Assembly (NCBI GenBank): GCA_001566295.1
Contig: KQ964248.1
Location: 1,302,001 to 1,366,000, forward strand
Length of the DNA stretch: 64,000 bases
Direction: 5' to 3'
DNA from: Microdochium bolleyi
Lineage: Eukaryota > Ascomycota > Sordariomycetes > Xylariales > Microdochiaceae
A program made the position numbers and the translations under genes. The notes beneath the pieces were generated by a model. That model saw only the letters and a program-made list of their open reading frames with translations. It searched no databases and was not told the origin of the DNA. Numbering within the stretch: the stretch's first letter is position 1; every line of letters begins with the position of its first letter. Below, piece after piece: positions 54,530-64,000 of this stretch.

Positions 54530-57500
54530 TCAGATCTCCCCACTTCTCCGGGCCAGCGCCTCAGCCAGGCTCTGACGGCTGAGAAACTCCTCGGTCTCGC
54601 TGCTCTTCTCGTCCACCGTCCACGGCTCGGTTCTCGCGCTCGCTGCAGTGCTCGGGTTGGCCATGGTGCGCCTCCACTCGGCACGGCGCTCGGGGCTGCG
54701 GCGCTGAGCGCGCGAGCGGCGTGGACTCGAGTTCTTCTTATCGGCAAACATCCCGCCATGCTCACCCTCCTCCGCCATGGTACTGCTACCACCATCGACA
54801 ACGGCATAGCTCGTCCTGTCGCTATTATGAGATGCGGTGCTTCCTAGCGCGAGGTAGTTGCGACGTCCGAGGATAGACGAGCTGCGCTTGCTCGGGCTGA
54901 AACCCCCGCCACGCAGTTGCGGCAGCGTGGGGCTATCAACATCGTCACCCGCCAGGAGAACGGTCCCGGTATCGCTGGCGGACGACACGGTGTGACCACT
55001 TGCCGAGCTGACCTGGCTGTTCATCCGGCGCAGCTCAGCGATGGCCTGCGTCACCCGCATCGAGCTCATCTTCTTGACATCGCCCTCGAAGGTGGACAAG
55101 CGGCCCAAGGTGTCGCCGCCGTCCAGGTCCTTACTTCCTCTCGACGATCTGCTCTCTTTCGAATACCTGTCCCCACTCGAGGCTGATGCTGTTTTGGACG
55201 ACTCATCGTGGCGATGAACCTCGCCCCGGCTCGGCAATAACACGTCCTCGACGAGACGCTCAACAGTGGCGTCGCTATCCGTGCCGCCACCATCGCTCCG
55301 ATCGCCGTCCATCAGCATATCGGCCATCTCGCGACCGTATCGCGCCCCTCCGGTACCACGGAGCGTGAAGTCAGTTGTGCTCGTGTTGCCCGTGGTCGTC
55401 GGAGTGGTCGCCAGCGTTGTCGTGCTCTGGTGCGCGGCGTAGCTCCCGTAGTCGGAGCGGTCGGAGTACTGGTAGCTGTCGTACAGCGAGCTAAGGCGGG
55501 TCTCCGAGTAGGCGCCTGGCGTGTCATAGGCATGAGGATCCATCATCGACGTCGGGCCCAATGTGGGCGAGCCGTCCAGCCCTTGCAACTGCTGCACGCG
55601 GCGTTGCGGCGTCCGTATCAGGTTCTGTGTCATAGGCGTCGGCGTCTCTGCCTCGGGCGTGGCCTTTGTGAGATACACCGTCAGTCTCCTGCTGGGCGAA
55701 GCAATTTCGCTGTCGTCCTCGCCACGGCCCATCGCCGAAGACGAATCAAGTCCATGGGTGTTCTTGGTGTTGCTGATCGGCGTGACCGAGCCCCCGCTAG
55801 AGTATCTGCCCTTAATGGCCGCATGCGCCGCGTTCATGGCTGTCGGTCGAGGGCCGTCCTTGGGCAGCGGCGAGAACAGTTGCGACAGCCGCGCGTTGTG
55901 CTGCGGCGTCGCCGACACGAACGGATCGTCGTCGTCAGCGGCCTCAATGGTAGCCCGGGGTGTCTGCGCACTATCACCTCCGTACTTGGCCGCTGAATAC
56001 GAGTTGGCGGAGTGTCGCGCACTGCTACGATTACTGCCGTCGCCTTCGCCGCCGTCAACGATGCTACGTATCGTGCGAGTCTGGGTGTCGATCATCTGAA
56101 AGTCCCTCATCGAAGGGGAATATTCGTAGTTATCAGTCTCCCCTACAGCTGCCGCCATTCCGCCGAGAGTGCTACTCCGTAGCCGGAGAGGCGCCGGAGA
56201 CATGCTTGGGTCATTGTTGCTGTTGTTGTCCGAGTCGTGGTCAATGCTACTCTCGGCATCGAAATCACGGCTCCGGCGCAGGACCTCGGCGAGCGCTTTC
56301 CGCTGGGAGTCTGTCCGGTATAGGCCACTGGGGATGCTTATTACGCTGTTTCGGCTGTTCCGCTGCTGTCTCCGGCCATTGTAGCTGGGACTCGCACCTC
56401 CCGCAGACCCGGGCTCGTCCTCGCTGTACAGGGTTGACAGAGCGCTCGACTCGGTGCTTGCGGGCGAGAATGGGCGGTGGCTGCCGCCCACGACGGAGTG
56501 CTGCTGCTTGTTCTGCTGCTGCTCGCCGGCCTGTGATTGTCGTTGTTGATGCTGTTGCTCGGCACCTTGCTGGGCTTTAGTCCGGCTCGGGCTGGAAAGA
56601 GGCGTATGGTGGCTTGCTAGGAACGCCTCGTGCTGTGAGAGGGGTCTGTTGCCATTGTTGCTGCTACTGCTACTATTATTATCGCCCGCTACAAGACTAT
56701 CTGGCTCCGAGATCATCGATGCAAAGGACACATGCGAGATGCGCCTGCGGTGCTGGGGTGTGTTCTGCGATGACGATGAAGACGTTGTAGGCGGGCCGAG
56801 GCTCGCCCTCTTACTGTTGTTGCTGCTCTGCGCGGTGGCCGTGGCAGTGCCTGCGGCCGCCGGGATGATGAGGTTGATGTTCTCCCCTGTCGTATCGGAC
56901 GACAGCATCGTCTCGCGCGCGCTGCTCTTGTTGCTGTTCACCACGCCCGCCTTGGTCGGGCTCTGGCTTCTGCCCCTCGAGTTCATCAGGTTCTCGCTCC
57001 CCGCAACGTCGGCGGCCGAGTTGACAACAAGCTGCCGCCGCTCGCTGCGGCTACGGTCCTCGAGCCGCTCGGCCGTCATGCGCAGGATCTCGGTAAGCTC
57101 CGAATCGGTGGCGCTCTGGCGGAACCGGGGCGGCCTCTTGGGCGGCGATGCCTGCTGGTGTTGTTGCTGCTGATTCATGAATTGCATCTGCTGTTGCTGG
57201 TGGAGCAGCATCATCTGCTGCTGCTGTTGCTGTGCCAGTTGCAGCTGCTTCTTCTGCTGCTGCTGCTGGAGGAGCTGCTGCTTGTGCGTGGCATCAGCGG
57301 CTGCCGCGAGACGCTGGCGCGGGTTGTGAATCACAGATGCCGGGGCCCGGGGGATGACTGGCGGAGCGTTCGCCGGGTGGCCGTTGGTGCCGGCCTGCCA
57401 CGATTGCATGTAGTCCTCGCCGCCGTCAATGCCACCGTGGACAATGACTGGCGTGGACCGAGGGGTGTCGTGGACGCTAATCTCCTCGCGATTGCCGTCG

Positions 57501-58462
57501 GCACCGGCACCACTCCTGCGACCGTTGCCGTCGTTGGCTTTCCTGCCGTTGCTGTTCAGGATCCTTGGGTTTCCGATGATTTCCTCGACGCTGCGGCTGT
57601 TGAATGAGAGCTTGCGGCTCAATGACTTGCCGAGTGTCTGTGGGAACCAGCTCCTGGTTGTGCTGGTGTTGTTGGCAGATGCGTCATGGTTGTTTGTGCT
57701 ACTGGGAGCGGCAGCTGCTGGTTTGTTCTTGTCGCTCTCAGGGTCCGGCTCAGTGTATCCCGCAAAGTTGATCAGAGCCACGGCACTGTTCCTATTGCTA
57801 CCGTTCGTGTACCCGTCCTCGGCAGTCCATGACCTCGTGTGGCTCTTGTTGGACAGCCGGACCAAGTTAGAGACGGTATCGTCTTGCCTCTCGTCCTCGT
57901 ACAGCGGCCGCTGCTCGTACTGTATCGCCGACTCGTACGGCCGGGCGAGAAAGGGCGTGACAGCCGATGGATCAGTCTGATGGTCATTGGTCCTCTGGCC
58001 GGCATTGTGATGATAGCCGCTCTTCTCGCCATCAACACTAAACGACGTCTCACTCGCGTTGCTGCTTGTCTTCTTCCGAAGCCGCTTCTGCTGGCTCAAC
58101 CTCTTGTTCCCACCAGCTCCTCGTCCTCTATCTCCGAGCGAGGGCTCACTGCTCCCATCCGACTCACCCTTTTCGTCATTCTGGCTTGTCCCCGGCCCTA
58201 TGCTCGTCTTTGGCCGTAGAACCGGCCCCTTGACGACCACCTCTGGTCCGAGGTCGGCGACGTGCACATCCTCGGTCCTGCCGCGCCGTCGGTCCTGCAG
58301 CCTCGCGAGCCACACGAGGAGGGGAGCAAGGCCAATGAAGAGCACGATGGCTCCCGCGATGGCGATACCCGCAATCGCGCCGACGGATAGCGTCGTCTGG
58401 GCCGTACCACCGCCGCTGTTGGTCGCGGCCGCGGCGGTTTGCCGGTAGAAGCGGAGGCTCAT
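54530..58462 (-). CDS. Large single-pass membrane protein with polyQ, function unknown
   Basis: One uninterrupted frame of 1310 residues from the ATG at 58462 (the frame extends two codons further upstream, but without an ATG). A short Ala/Thr/Gly-rich N-terminal segment precedes one hydrophobic helix at about residues 26-52 (TLSVGAIAGIAIAGAIVLFI...), followed by a basic stop (RLQDRRRGR). This predicts N-outside/C-inside topology without a cleaved signal peptide. The remaining ~1250 residues are cytosolic, Ser/Asn/Gly/Arg-rich and probably disordered. Several Gln-rich runs lie at about residues 395-445 (encoded by CAG on the coding strand, 57158-57290), and conserved-looking Ser/Pro patches (RRNSRNSVISIPSGLYRTDS, DNYEYSPSMRDFQMIDTQTR) suggest phosphorylation sites. 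The overall plan recalls fungal plasma-membrane or septal scaffold proteins, but I recognise no family. It is not an accidental frame: antisense frames are broken and shorter. Confidence 0.78.
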   Translation of the reverse strand: MSLRFYRQTAAAATNSGGGTAQTTLSVGAIAGIAIAGAIVLFIGLAPLLVWLARLQDRRRGRTEDVHVADLGPEVVVKGPVLRPKTSIGPGTSQNDEKGESDGSSEPSLGDRGRGAGGNKRLSQQKRLRKKTSSNASETSFSVDGEKSGYHHNAGQRTNDHQTDPSAVTPFLARPYESAIQYEQRPLYEDERQDDTVSNLVRLSNKSHTRSWTAEDGYTNGSNRNSAVALINFAGYTEPDPESDKNKPAAAAPSSTNNHDASANNTSTTRSWFPQTLGKSLSRKLSFNSRSVEEIIGNPRILNSNGRKANDGNGRRSGAGADGNREEISVHDTPRSTPVIVHGGIDGGEDYMQSWQAGTNGHPANAPPVIPRAPASVIHNPRQRLAAAADATHKQQLLQQQQQKKQLQLAQQQQQQMMLLHQQQQMQFMNQQQQHQQASPPKRPPRFRQSATDSELTEILRMTAERLEDRSRSERRQLVVNSAADVAGSENLMNSRGRSQSPTKAGVVNSNKSSARETMLSSDTTGENINLIIPAAAGTATATAQSSNNSKRASLGPPTTSSSSSQNTPQHRRRISHVSFASMISEPDSLVAGDNNSSSSSNNGNRPLSQHEAFLASHHTPLSSPSRTKAQQGAEQQHQQRQSQAGEQQQNKQQHSVVGGSHRPFSPASTESSALSTLYSEDEPGSAGGASPSYNGRRQQRNSRNSVISIPSGLYRTDSQRKALAEVLRRSRDFDAESSIDHDSDNNSNNDPSMSPAPLRLRSSTLGGMAAAVGETDNYEYSPSMRDFQMIDTQTRTIRSIVDGGEGDGSNRSSARHSANSYSAAKYGGDSAQTPRATIEAADDDDPFVSATPQHNARLSQLFSPLPKDGPRPTAMNAAHAAIKGRYSSGGSVTPISNTKNTHGLDSSSAMGRGEDDSEIASPSRRLTVYLTKATPEAETPTPMTQNLIRTPQRRVQQLQGLDGSPTLGPTSMMDPHAYDTPGAYSETRLSSLYDSYQYSDRSDYGSYAAHQSTTTLATTPTTTGNTSTTDFTLRGTGGARYGREMADMLMDGDRSDGGGTDSDATVERLVEDVLLPSRGEVHRHDESSKTASASSGDRYSKESRSSRGSKDLDGGDTLGRLSTFEGDVKKMSSMRVTQAIAELRRMNSQVSSASGHTVSSASDTGTVLLAGDDVDSPTLPQLRGGGFSPSKRSSSILGRRNYLALGSTASHNSDRTSYAVVDGGSSTMAEEGEHGGMFADKKNSSPRRSRAQRRSPERRAEWRRTMANPSTAASARTEPWTVDEKSSETEEFLSRQSLAEALARRSGEI
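57158..57290 (-). repeat. CAG/CTG-rich tract encoding polyglutamine
   Basis: Within the large membrane-protein gene the plus strand reads as repeated CTG triplets interrupted by CTT and other codons. On the coding strand these give runs of glutamine with scattered Met, Leu, Lys and His. The tract is imperfect, so it is probably less unstable than a pure repeat. Confidence 0.85.
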
Positions 58463-60052
58463 GGTCAACAGCCTCTCTATTCCCTCTGCGGGCGAGACGT
58501 TGCCAGTGTCGGATTTCGTTTGTATCTTTTAAGACGCCCCAGGTCGTCGGAACTTTCTCAACATAGTCCGTCGCTTTGCTTGCCTGATATCATCGATGCG
58601 TCTGGTCGTCGAATAGTGTCTTTGTGTTGATTATGCTTTGTGCCGCTGGCAATGCGACTCGTTCGTTGCTCGTCACTGGCGTCGCTGGTCCGTTACGCGT
58701 AAGCTCTGGCAAGCTCGAGACCACTCTAATGCGAGAGAAAGCCGAAGTCGCGGAGGAGAGAATTGAGGTGGGAGGCCAGGTCATGCCTCCTCGTCCACCC
58801 CGTGCTCCAATGTCTCTGTCAAATCTCAAGGCCAGAGCATCGCACTGTGAGCCATTCCAAGGTCTCATCAGCGACCAGCTCGTCGTCGCCACCGCGACGG
58901 CTGCACACCGCGAATCCTAAGCCCCATTGGCGCGTCGAAGGACATTCTTGCCGCATATCGTGAAGCACGCCGGTGGTGCAGGGGGTGATCGGTGGTAAGA
59001 AAGACTTAATGAGAGACATAAACAAATGTCCCTCTGGAACGCGGCCTTAAGGATAGACCCATTTCGGCAGGAAAACTCTCCGTGCTTGTGATTGCGTTGG
59101 CCCGTGGTGGTGAGTGCGTGTACGGGAAGCCGCGGGAGTGCATGTGAGTGACTCGAGTGAGTGAAGGGTCGAGGAATGCGCTAAATGGCAGCGCCTTCCC
59201 CCACATTCCAGGGAACAATCGCGCTCCACCCACCGTCCAGCCGTGTAAGTGGGAAGTCGTAGAAATGGGGCTGAACGAGGCAGTGAGACATCGCTGCATT
59301 CTTCTTGGACAGAGCACGGTACTGTGCTGCAGTTGGAGTGCGACCAGTGAGCAGCGCGACTCCGTATCGTGGCCATTCAGCATGCATTCCAGCTCACGGA
59401 CCCAACTTACACCGTGTCCTTGGCTCATTGCCCTGCCACTGCGCTCCTTGGGCGCTTCAAAGAGCCTTGGCCGAGTATAAAGCATATGGATTCTGCAGTT
59501 CTCTAGATGCGCCAGGATATACCTAACACACGTCGTCCGTTGCACATGGCACGCACATCACACATACACACACGCACAATTGCAAGCACACCCCTGCCCG
59601 TGCCAGACTACAAGAAGACGTGTCAAGCTCGTCCTCCAGGGACCGTTCGAAGGGTTTCTTTCTGAATGATATTTCTTGGCTGTCGCTATGGCGATGCACT
59701 GACATCAGGGATATTCATGTGAGAAAACAAGAAATGAAAATGATATGCTCCTCCCCACAATGGAGATTTCCGAATCTCCTGCTGGTGCGCGCCCGCACCC
59801 TCATCCGCCGCGACTTCTTCATATTGCCGATCTCTTCCCAGGATAGGATCGCTTTGCTGCATGTTGCCAAAATTCCCTCTACGTTGTTCACTCAGATGAT
59901 GAAATGACTAAGGAAAAAAGCGCAAAACAGGACGAAATGGACCATGTACCAAGAAGTGAAAATTGGCTTAAGAGACGCCTGCGTGCACCCAGGAGATGCT
60001 CGCTGTGATTGAAGTCTGGCCAAGCGTGCCTCACGGTCAACGTTGGTGCATC
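58463..60052. other. 1.6-kb intergenic region, no gene recognised
   Basis: Lies between the 5' end of the large membrane-protein gene and the 3' end of the DUF1996 gene, both minus. The left end should carry the membrane-protein promoter. A CA-rich segment occurs around 59525-59590. The frames (for example minus 59006-59545) lack family resemblance and splice support. Confidence 0.55.
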
Positions 60053-61782
60053 TTAGATGTGGCGGTTGCGCATGATGTGGTTACGGCGGTGCTTCATCTT
60101 GCTGGACTTCATCAGAGGCATGACCGCGACAGTTGTGGTGGTCACAACCTCCTCGGTAACATAGACAATGTCCTCATAATAGACGATCTCTTGGACCATG
60201 CCGTTGGTGGTGATCGTCTGAGTACTGACGGGACCCTTGCCGTCCTGCTGAGGAGCCGGAGCCACCGGAGCAGGTGTCGTAACGGGAGGAGGCGGGGGAG
60301 GAGTGGTGGCCGGCGGAGGCGGAGGCGTGGTGGCCGGTGGAGGAGGAGGAGGGGGCGTGGATGATGTGGTCAGTGTGCTCGACGTAACCTCCTGGAAGAT
60401 GCCGACGTTCGGGAGGATAGAGCTGGACACTTGAGCTGGCAGGTTGGTGTTGAGGGGAGGGAGACCAGAAGTAGGTACTGGGACCTCGGGCAGGAAAGGC
60501 TCAATGATGCTGGCAAGGATGTCGTGCCCCTTGGGCTTAGCATCCTGGGGTCCATCCTGAACTTGCACACCACCGGGGAGGTTGGCGAGAATGCCCTCCT
60601 TCACGCCGAACGAGTCGATCGAGAATGGCTTGAAGGTGTCGGCAAGCTTGCACTGCTCCTGCTTTTGCTCATCCTGAAGGGGACCGTTCTCCATGAACTG
60701 GGGGCAGTCTTGCATGACACCGCTGGGGTTGGTGCAGCGGTCGATGGAGTTCTGGAGGAATCCCTTATCCCAGCCATTGAAGAAGTCACCGTGGTAGCCG
60801 AACCCAGTCGGGTCGCCGTTGGCAAGAACCCATCTACCAGCGCGACCCTTGAACTGAGGTGCGTTGGTGGCCCAGATTGTCTCGAAGAAGAGAGTGACGA
60901 GACGCTTCTCGAAGCCCTTGGGGCAAGCTCCGTCACCAACCAGGTTAGGGAAGGCCACGTGAGACTTGTGGTCCTTGGAGTCGTTCTCCCCGTTCCAGCA
61001 CGAAGGGAACATGAGCTCGAAGCGGACGCCGTCCTTGCACTTGGCATCTGTGAACTCCTTGTTGGGCATCTTGTGGCGGAAGAGAGACCCCTCGGGAGTG
61101 GTGGAATAGTCCATGCAGTTGAAGCCGAGGGCACGCTGAGCCAGCGACTCCTGATCGGTCTGGCCAAGGGCCGCCCACTCAGAAGTGGGCGGGTCGGCGG
61201 CATCAGGGTCGCCGAGCGTGTAGTCGCGGCGAAGGGAGCTTCCAGAGAGCATGCGGAACCCAGGAGGGAAGGCCGAGATCTTCTGGTCAGTGTTGCCGTT
61301 GCGAAGAAGATAGTAGCTAATTCGTTGTATGAGTATGGATTTTGCAACAATTGTGATGTAGGAAACTCACGCAAGAAGCCCGCCGACCTGAGGAACAGGC
61401 TCGAACTTGCCGGTGGAGGCATCTTCGAAGTACAAGTTGGGAGTCCAGTAGGCAGACATATCCTGCTTAACGGCACATGAAGTGCAGCTGCCAGCCCGGA
61501 GGCTCTCGTAGGTGGAATCCTCGCGGATGGCTGTATGGTAGAATGCTCAGTCTTGGCCTCTTCGATAGGGACGCTCACAAGTCAGACACAGGTCCGTCAA
61601 GGAAATAACTCACCACTCGATCCATGGAAGACGTGTGCATGGTCGGCAACCTTTCCAAAGTCGACGATGGGGTCAATGAGGGCGGTGCCGGTGCGGCCCT
61701 TGCATTGCATGCGCCAGAAGGCATCGACACCAGAGGCGGCGCTCAGCAGCGCGATGGCGCCTGCTGACTTGAGGTGGACCAT
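60053..61782 (-). CDS. Secreted DUF1996 protein with Pro-rich tail
   Basis: Three exons, 61782-61614, 61530-61371 and 61316-60053, give 530 residues. A signal peptide is clear (MVHLKSAGAIALLSAASGVDA, cleavage likely before FWRM at residues 22-25). The DUF1996 domain follows: FWRMQCKGRTGTALIDPIVD, then DHAHVFHGSS joined across the first intron to AIREDSTYESL, CTSCAVKQDMSAYWTPNLYF, joined across the second intron at LLAYYLLRNGN. Later come FELMFPSCWNG, SHVAFPNL and GYHGDFFNGWD, with conserved His, Asp, Cys and Trp residues typical of the family. The family has no assigned reaction that I can state with certainty. Its C-terminus is Pro/Thr-rich (PPPPPP, ATTPPPPP) with VYVTEEVVTTTTV and a basic His/Arg end, not a GPI signal. 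It is probably a secreted or wall-associated protein. Confidence 0.9.
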
Positions 61783-64000
61783 TTTGATGGTGGTGAAGTG
61801 ATTTCGGACAGACTAGATATCACGCCGACGACGAAATCGAGCACTAATATATCCCGAAGAATAGCGACAGGATCGTCCTTGTCGTGGTGCGCTATGCAGC
61901 CCTGGAAATCGCGGGTGAGGTCGTGGTGTTTGACAAATGCCGGGGCGCTTGTCGTCAGAGTGTCTCGCAGTGCAGCCCTGAAAATGGCGGATGCGTGGTA
62001 GCGGAAGAATCCCCAACCACCTGAATGATGTACTGCTCTGGACGACGGCTGTGGTCAACACAATCGCCAACGAAGAGACGGGATGTTGCTGTGGTTTCGG
62101 AGTCGACGGTGTGGCGGAGAAATAGTCGTCGGGGTGCAGGGCACAAAAGAGTGTGGTTGCTGCGAGATGCAAAGAGCGAAAGTGGTCAGGAAAAAGATGG
62201 CAGCTCGGGAGACAAAGTCACACACAGTCACGCGCCTAGGGAGGAGCGAAAGGGTAGTGAGCGAACGATGAAGAAAAAGAGTGTACACGAGCTGTGTAAG
62301 TGAGGTGTGTGTAAGACGGAGGTGAGGCGGATGTGAGCGGTCGGTCGGGGAGCAGAGGGCGCTGCATATCAGAGGTTGTGGCTTGGTGGAGCCTACAGGA
62401 GCCCTGCAAGGTACAGCAACACCAGGAGCACGGCCATGGCACTACATCCTCGAGGCCTGCCAGGTACAGCAAACCTCTCAGGAGGCAGGTCTTGGCCACT
62501 CGGGGAGCGTGCTCGCCTCGTACCAGGTACGCGCACAGCCCCTGGCCGTTAATTGCGACGGGGATGTGACCAGGGGCGGAAACCTGCCAGGGCCTCCATC
62601 CCAGACCACAAGCAAGCGTCCACTCCAGTCTGGCGCCCAAGCGCTCACTCGCTCGAGCCACCACACCACCGCGTTGGGTGCCTCGCGTGCACTGCTGATG
62701 CAATCAATATCTACAAAGCCACTGTGTATTTAGAGTGCGGAGGCCCTTTCTGGCCCTCCTACGGGTCTCCCCGGGGTGGCTAAGAAGCATAAAGCCGCTG
62801 TCCTGTGCGGGTTGCTCGTTTTGGTCCCCAAGTCGTTGGAGCATCGCAACACCCCTGGTTGGCCATGTGTCCTGGGACATGATTCCATCCATGGACGAGC
62901 GGACAACAGTCACCACAGGATAGTTGCGCCCAGTGTACTAGATGGTTGTGAACTGACATGGCCAGTACGGACTACGGATTGTGACGTACTCGCGGCCAAT
63001 TCAATATGCCTGAAGCATCTCAATGTCATATCGACGATCGGCTGTTTTGCCAGCGTGAAGCTACGCTGGCTGGTCCCCCCCGTGCCTGTGTCAGTGATCT
63101 CGAAGGCTGCAGGTGGCTTCTGCATGAGGGATCTGCCTCGGGCCCTGCCTGTAACAGCCACCCGCACCTGGCGCTACTGTCAGGGCCCGCCGTGATCCAT
63201 GCAAGCTCCTGCTCCTGCTGTGTGCACCGTCGTTTTGTCCATTCGTCTGCCCAGGTGGCTGGGACTCGAAGAGGGACGGCCAAGGGCGGAGGCCAGTGAG
63301 TTGCACAGAGACGGCGTCGCATCTTGTTGAAACAATAGACCTTCAGCTGATAGGAGGACTGGAGTTTCTCACGCGTTGCGCTTAAACGACCACGCTATCG
63401 GAACAAGGCTGTCTTGGCACTTGCCCGTTTCTCCAACGCTGCCGGTTTCAGGAACCGGGGGCATCCAACGCCACCATCGTGCTCTGTCCCTCTCCGCCCC
63501 GCGGCCACGGGTCAAGCTCAGGACTCAAGAGTCGAAGCTGGGCACAATCTTGGTGGTGGGACCCCTCCTCGCTCATCGCCATCTCCCAAGGCCCCTCATC
63601 TCCGGGTCCCAACACTGGATGCCTGCGACAGGCTGGCACGGCCCCAGGCTGGCGTGCACATCATGTCCCAATGGGCCTAGTCAGCCCTGGGGCATGGCCC
63701 ATCCGATCGCCGCTGTGTAATCAATGATGCTCGGCACACTGCGATGGCCAGGTATTTTTGGAATCGTCGGGGGTGGGCACCTACTGCTCGCAGTATATAC
63801 TTATCATACCTCAGCATGCTCACATGAGATCCGCATATCGCAATCTGTGCCTCCTCCGCAATGACGACAAGCGCGGCATGACGGCTCCCGCCGACAGCCG
63901 CGGGGAACTCGACGAGGCGGGTAGCGGTTGGAACTACCTCGTTCTTTGGTCTAGTATGGCTTGAACAGCGCCTGACTGCCTGTGCTTGCAGGCCAGATGC
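61783..64000. other. Right-hand intergenic end, no gene recognised
   Basis: About 2.2 kb. The first several hundred bases should contain the DUF1996 promoter and leader. The rest holds only short overlapping frames without family resemblance. No start of a further gene is clear, though one may begin beyond the window's right edge. Confidence 0.5.

Noticed and set aside
60431..61480. 349-residue plus-strand frame
   Set aside because: Antisense shadow of the DUF1996 gene; it crosses that gene's intron and has no family character.
1..64000. CRISPR array, prophage, insertion sequence or biosynthetic cluster
   Set aside because: No spaced repeats, phage genes, terminal inverted repeats with transposase, or polyketide/peptide synthase modules were seen; the genes are eukaryotic housekeeping types.

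Overview
The window is nuclear DNA from a filamentous ascomycete, most likely a Sordariomycete; Hypocreales is a guess. The evidence is the architecture: short introns of about 55-300 nt with GTRNGT-type donors, CTRAC/CTGAC branch points and YAG acceptors, ATG starts in good context, and fungal-type orthologues (TAF5, VPS5, VAC8, SNF4, a GH76 mannanase, DUF1996 and questin-oxidase-like proteins). There is no bacterial organisation, CRISPR array, rRNA, recognisable tRNA or intact mobile element. I rebuilt exon structures by hand from splice signals and reading-phase agreement. Every multi-exon model below closes in frame.

Layout. 0.8-2.5 kb: DNA primase large subunit. 2.5-12.4 kb: a gene-poor stretch holding only an 89-residue CxxC/CxxC protein (5972-6241, minus). 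12.4-16.9 kb: a SET-domain protein and a family-1 glycosyltransferase, both minus. 17.8-24.4 kb: TAF5 (minus) divergent from MED11 (plus), then the retromer sorting nexin VPS5. 24.8-26.9 kb: mitochondrial ribosomal protein bL31m divergent from a flavin-reductase-like protein. 27.5-33.9 kb: a RhoGAP and the AMPK gamma subunit SNF4, both minus. 36.5-41.2 kb: the vacuolar armadillo protein VAC8, then mitochondrial inner-membrane protease IMP1 divergent from a mitochondrial IF3. 41.5-45.9 kb: a GH76 cell-wall enzyme and a NAP/SET histone chaperone, both minus. 47.6-49.6 kb: a questin-oxidase-like protein. 49.8-54.0 kb: a CID/RS protein, a small DUF4748-like mitochondrial protein encoded partly by micro-exons, and the ERAD E2 UBC7. 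54.5-61.8 kb: a large polyQ-containing single-pass membrane protein and a secreted DUF1996 protein. 61.8-64 kb: no gene recognised.

How the genes relate. This is mostly a housekeeping segment: DNA replication, Pol II transcription and chromatin (TAF5, MED11, SET protein, NAP/SET, CID protein), mitochondrial biogenesis (bL31m, IMP1, IF3, the DUF4748-like protein), endomembrane traffic (VPS5, VAC8, UBC7) and signalling (SNF4, RhoGAP). Several divergent pairs share one short intergenic promoter and a common compartment or pathway. There is no secondary-metabolite cluster around the questin-oxidase-like or glycosyltransferase genes.

I did not find a convincing undescribed multi-gene system. The items most worth a second look are the micro-exon gene, the disordered insert inside the SET domain, the near-empty 10 kb around the small CxxC protein, the polyQ membrane protein, the dual-start questin-oxidase-like gene, and the functionally matched divergent promoters.
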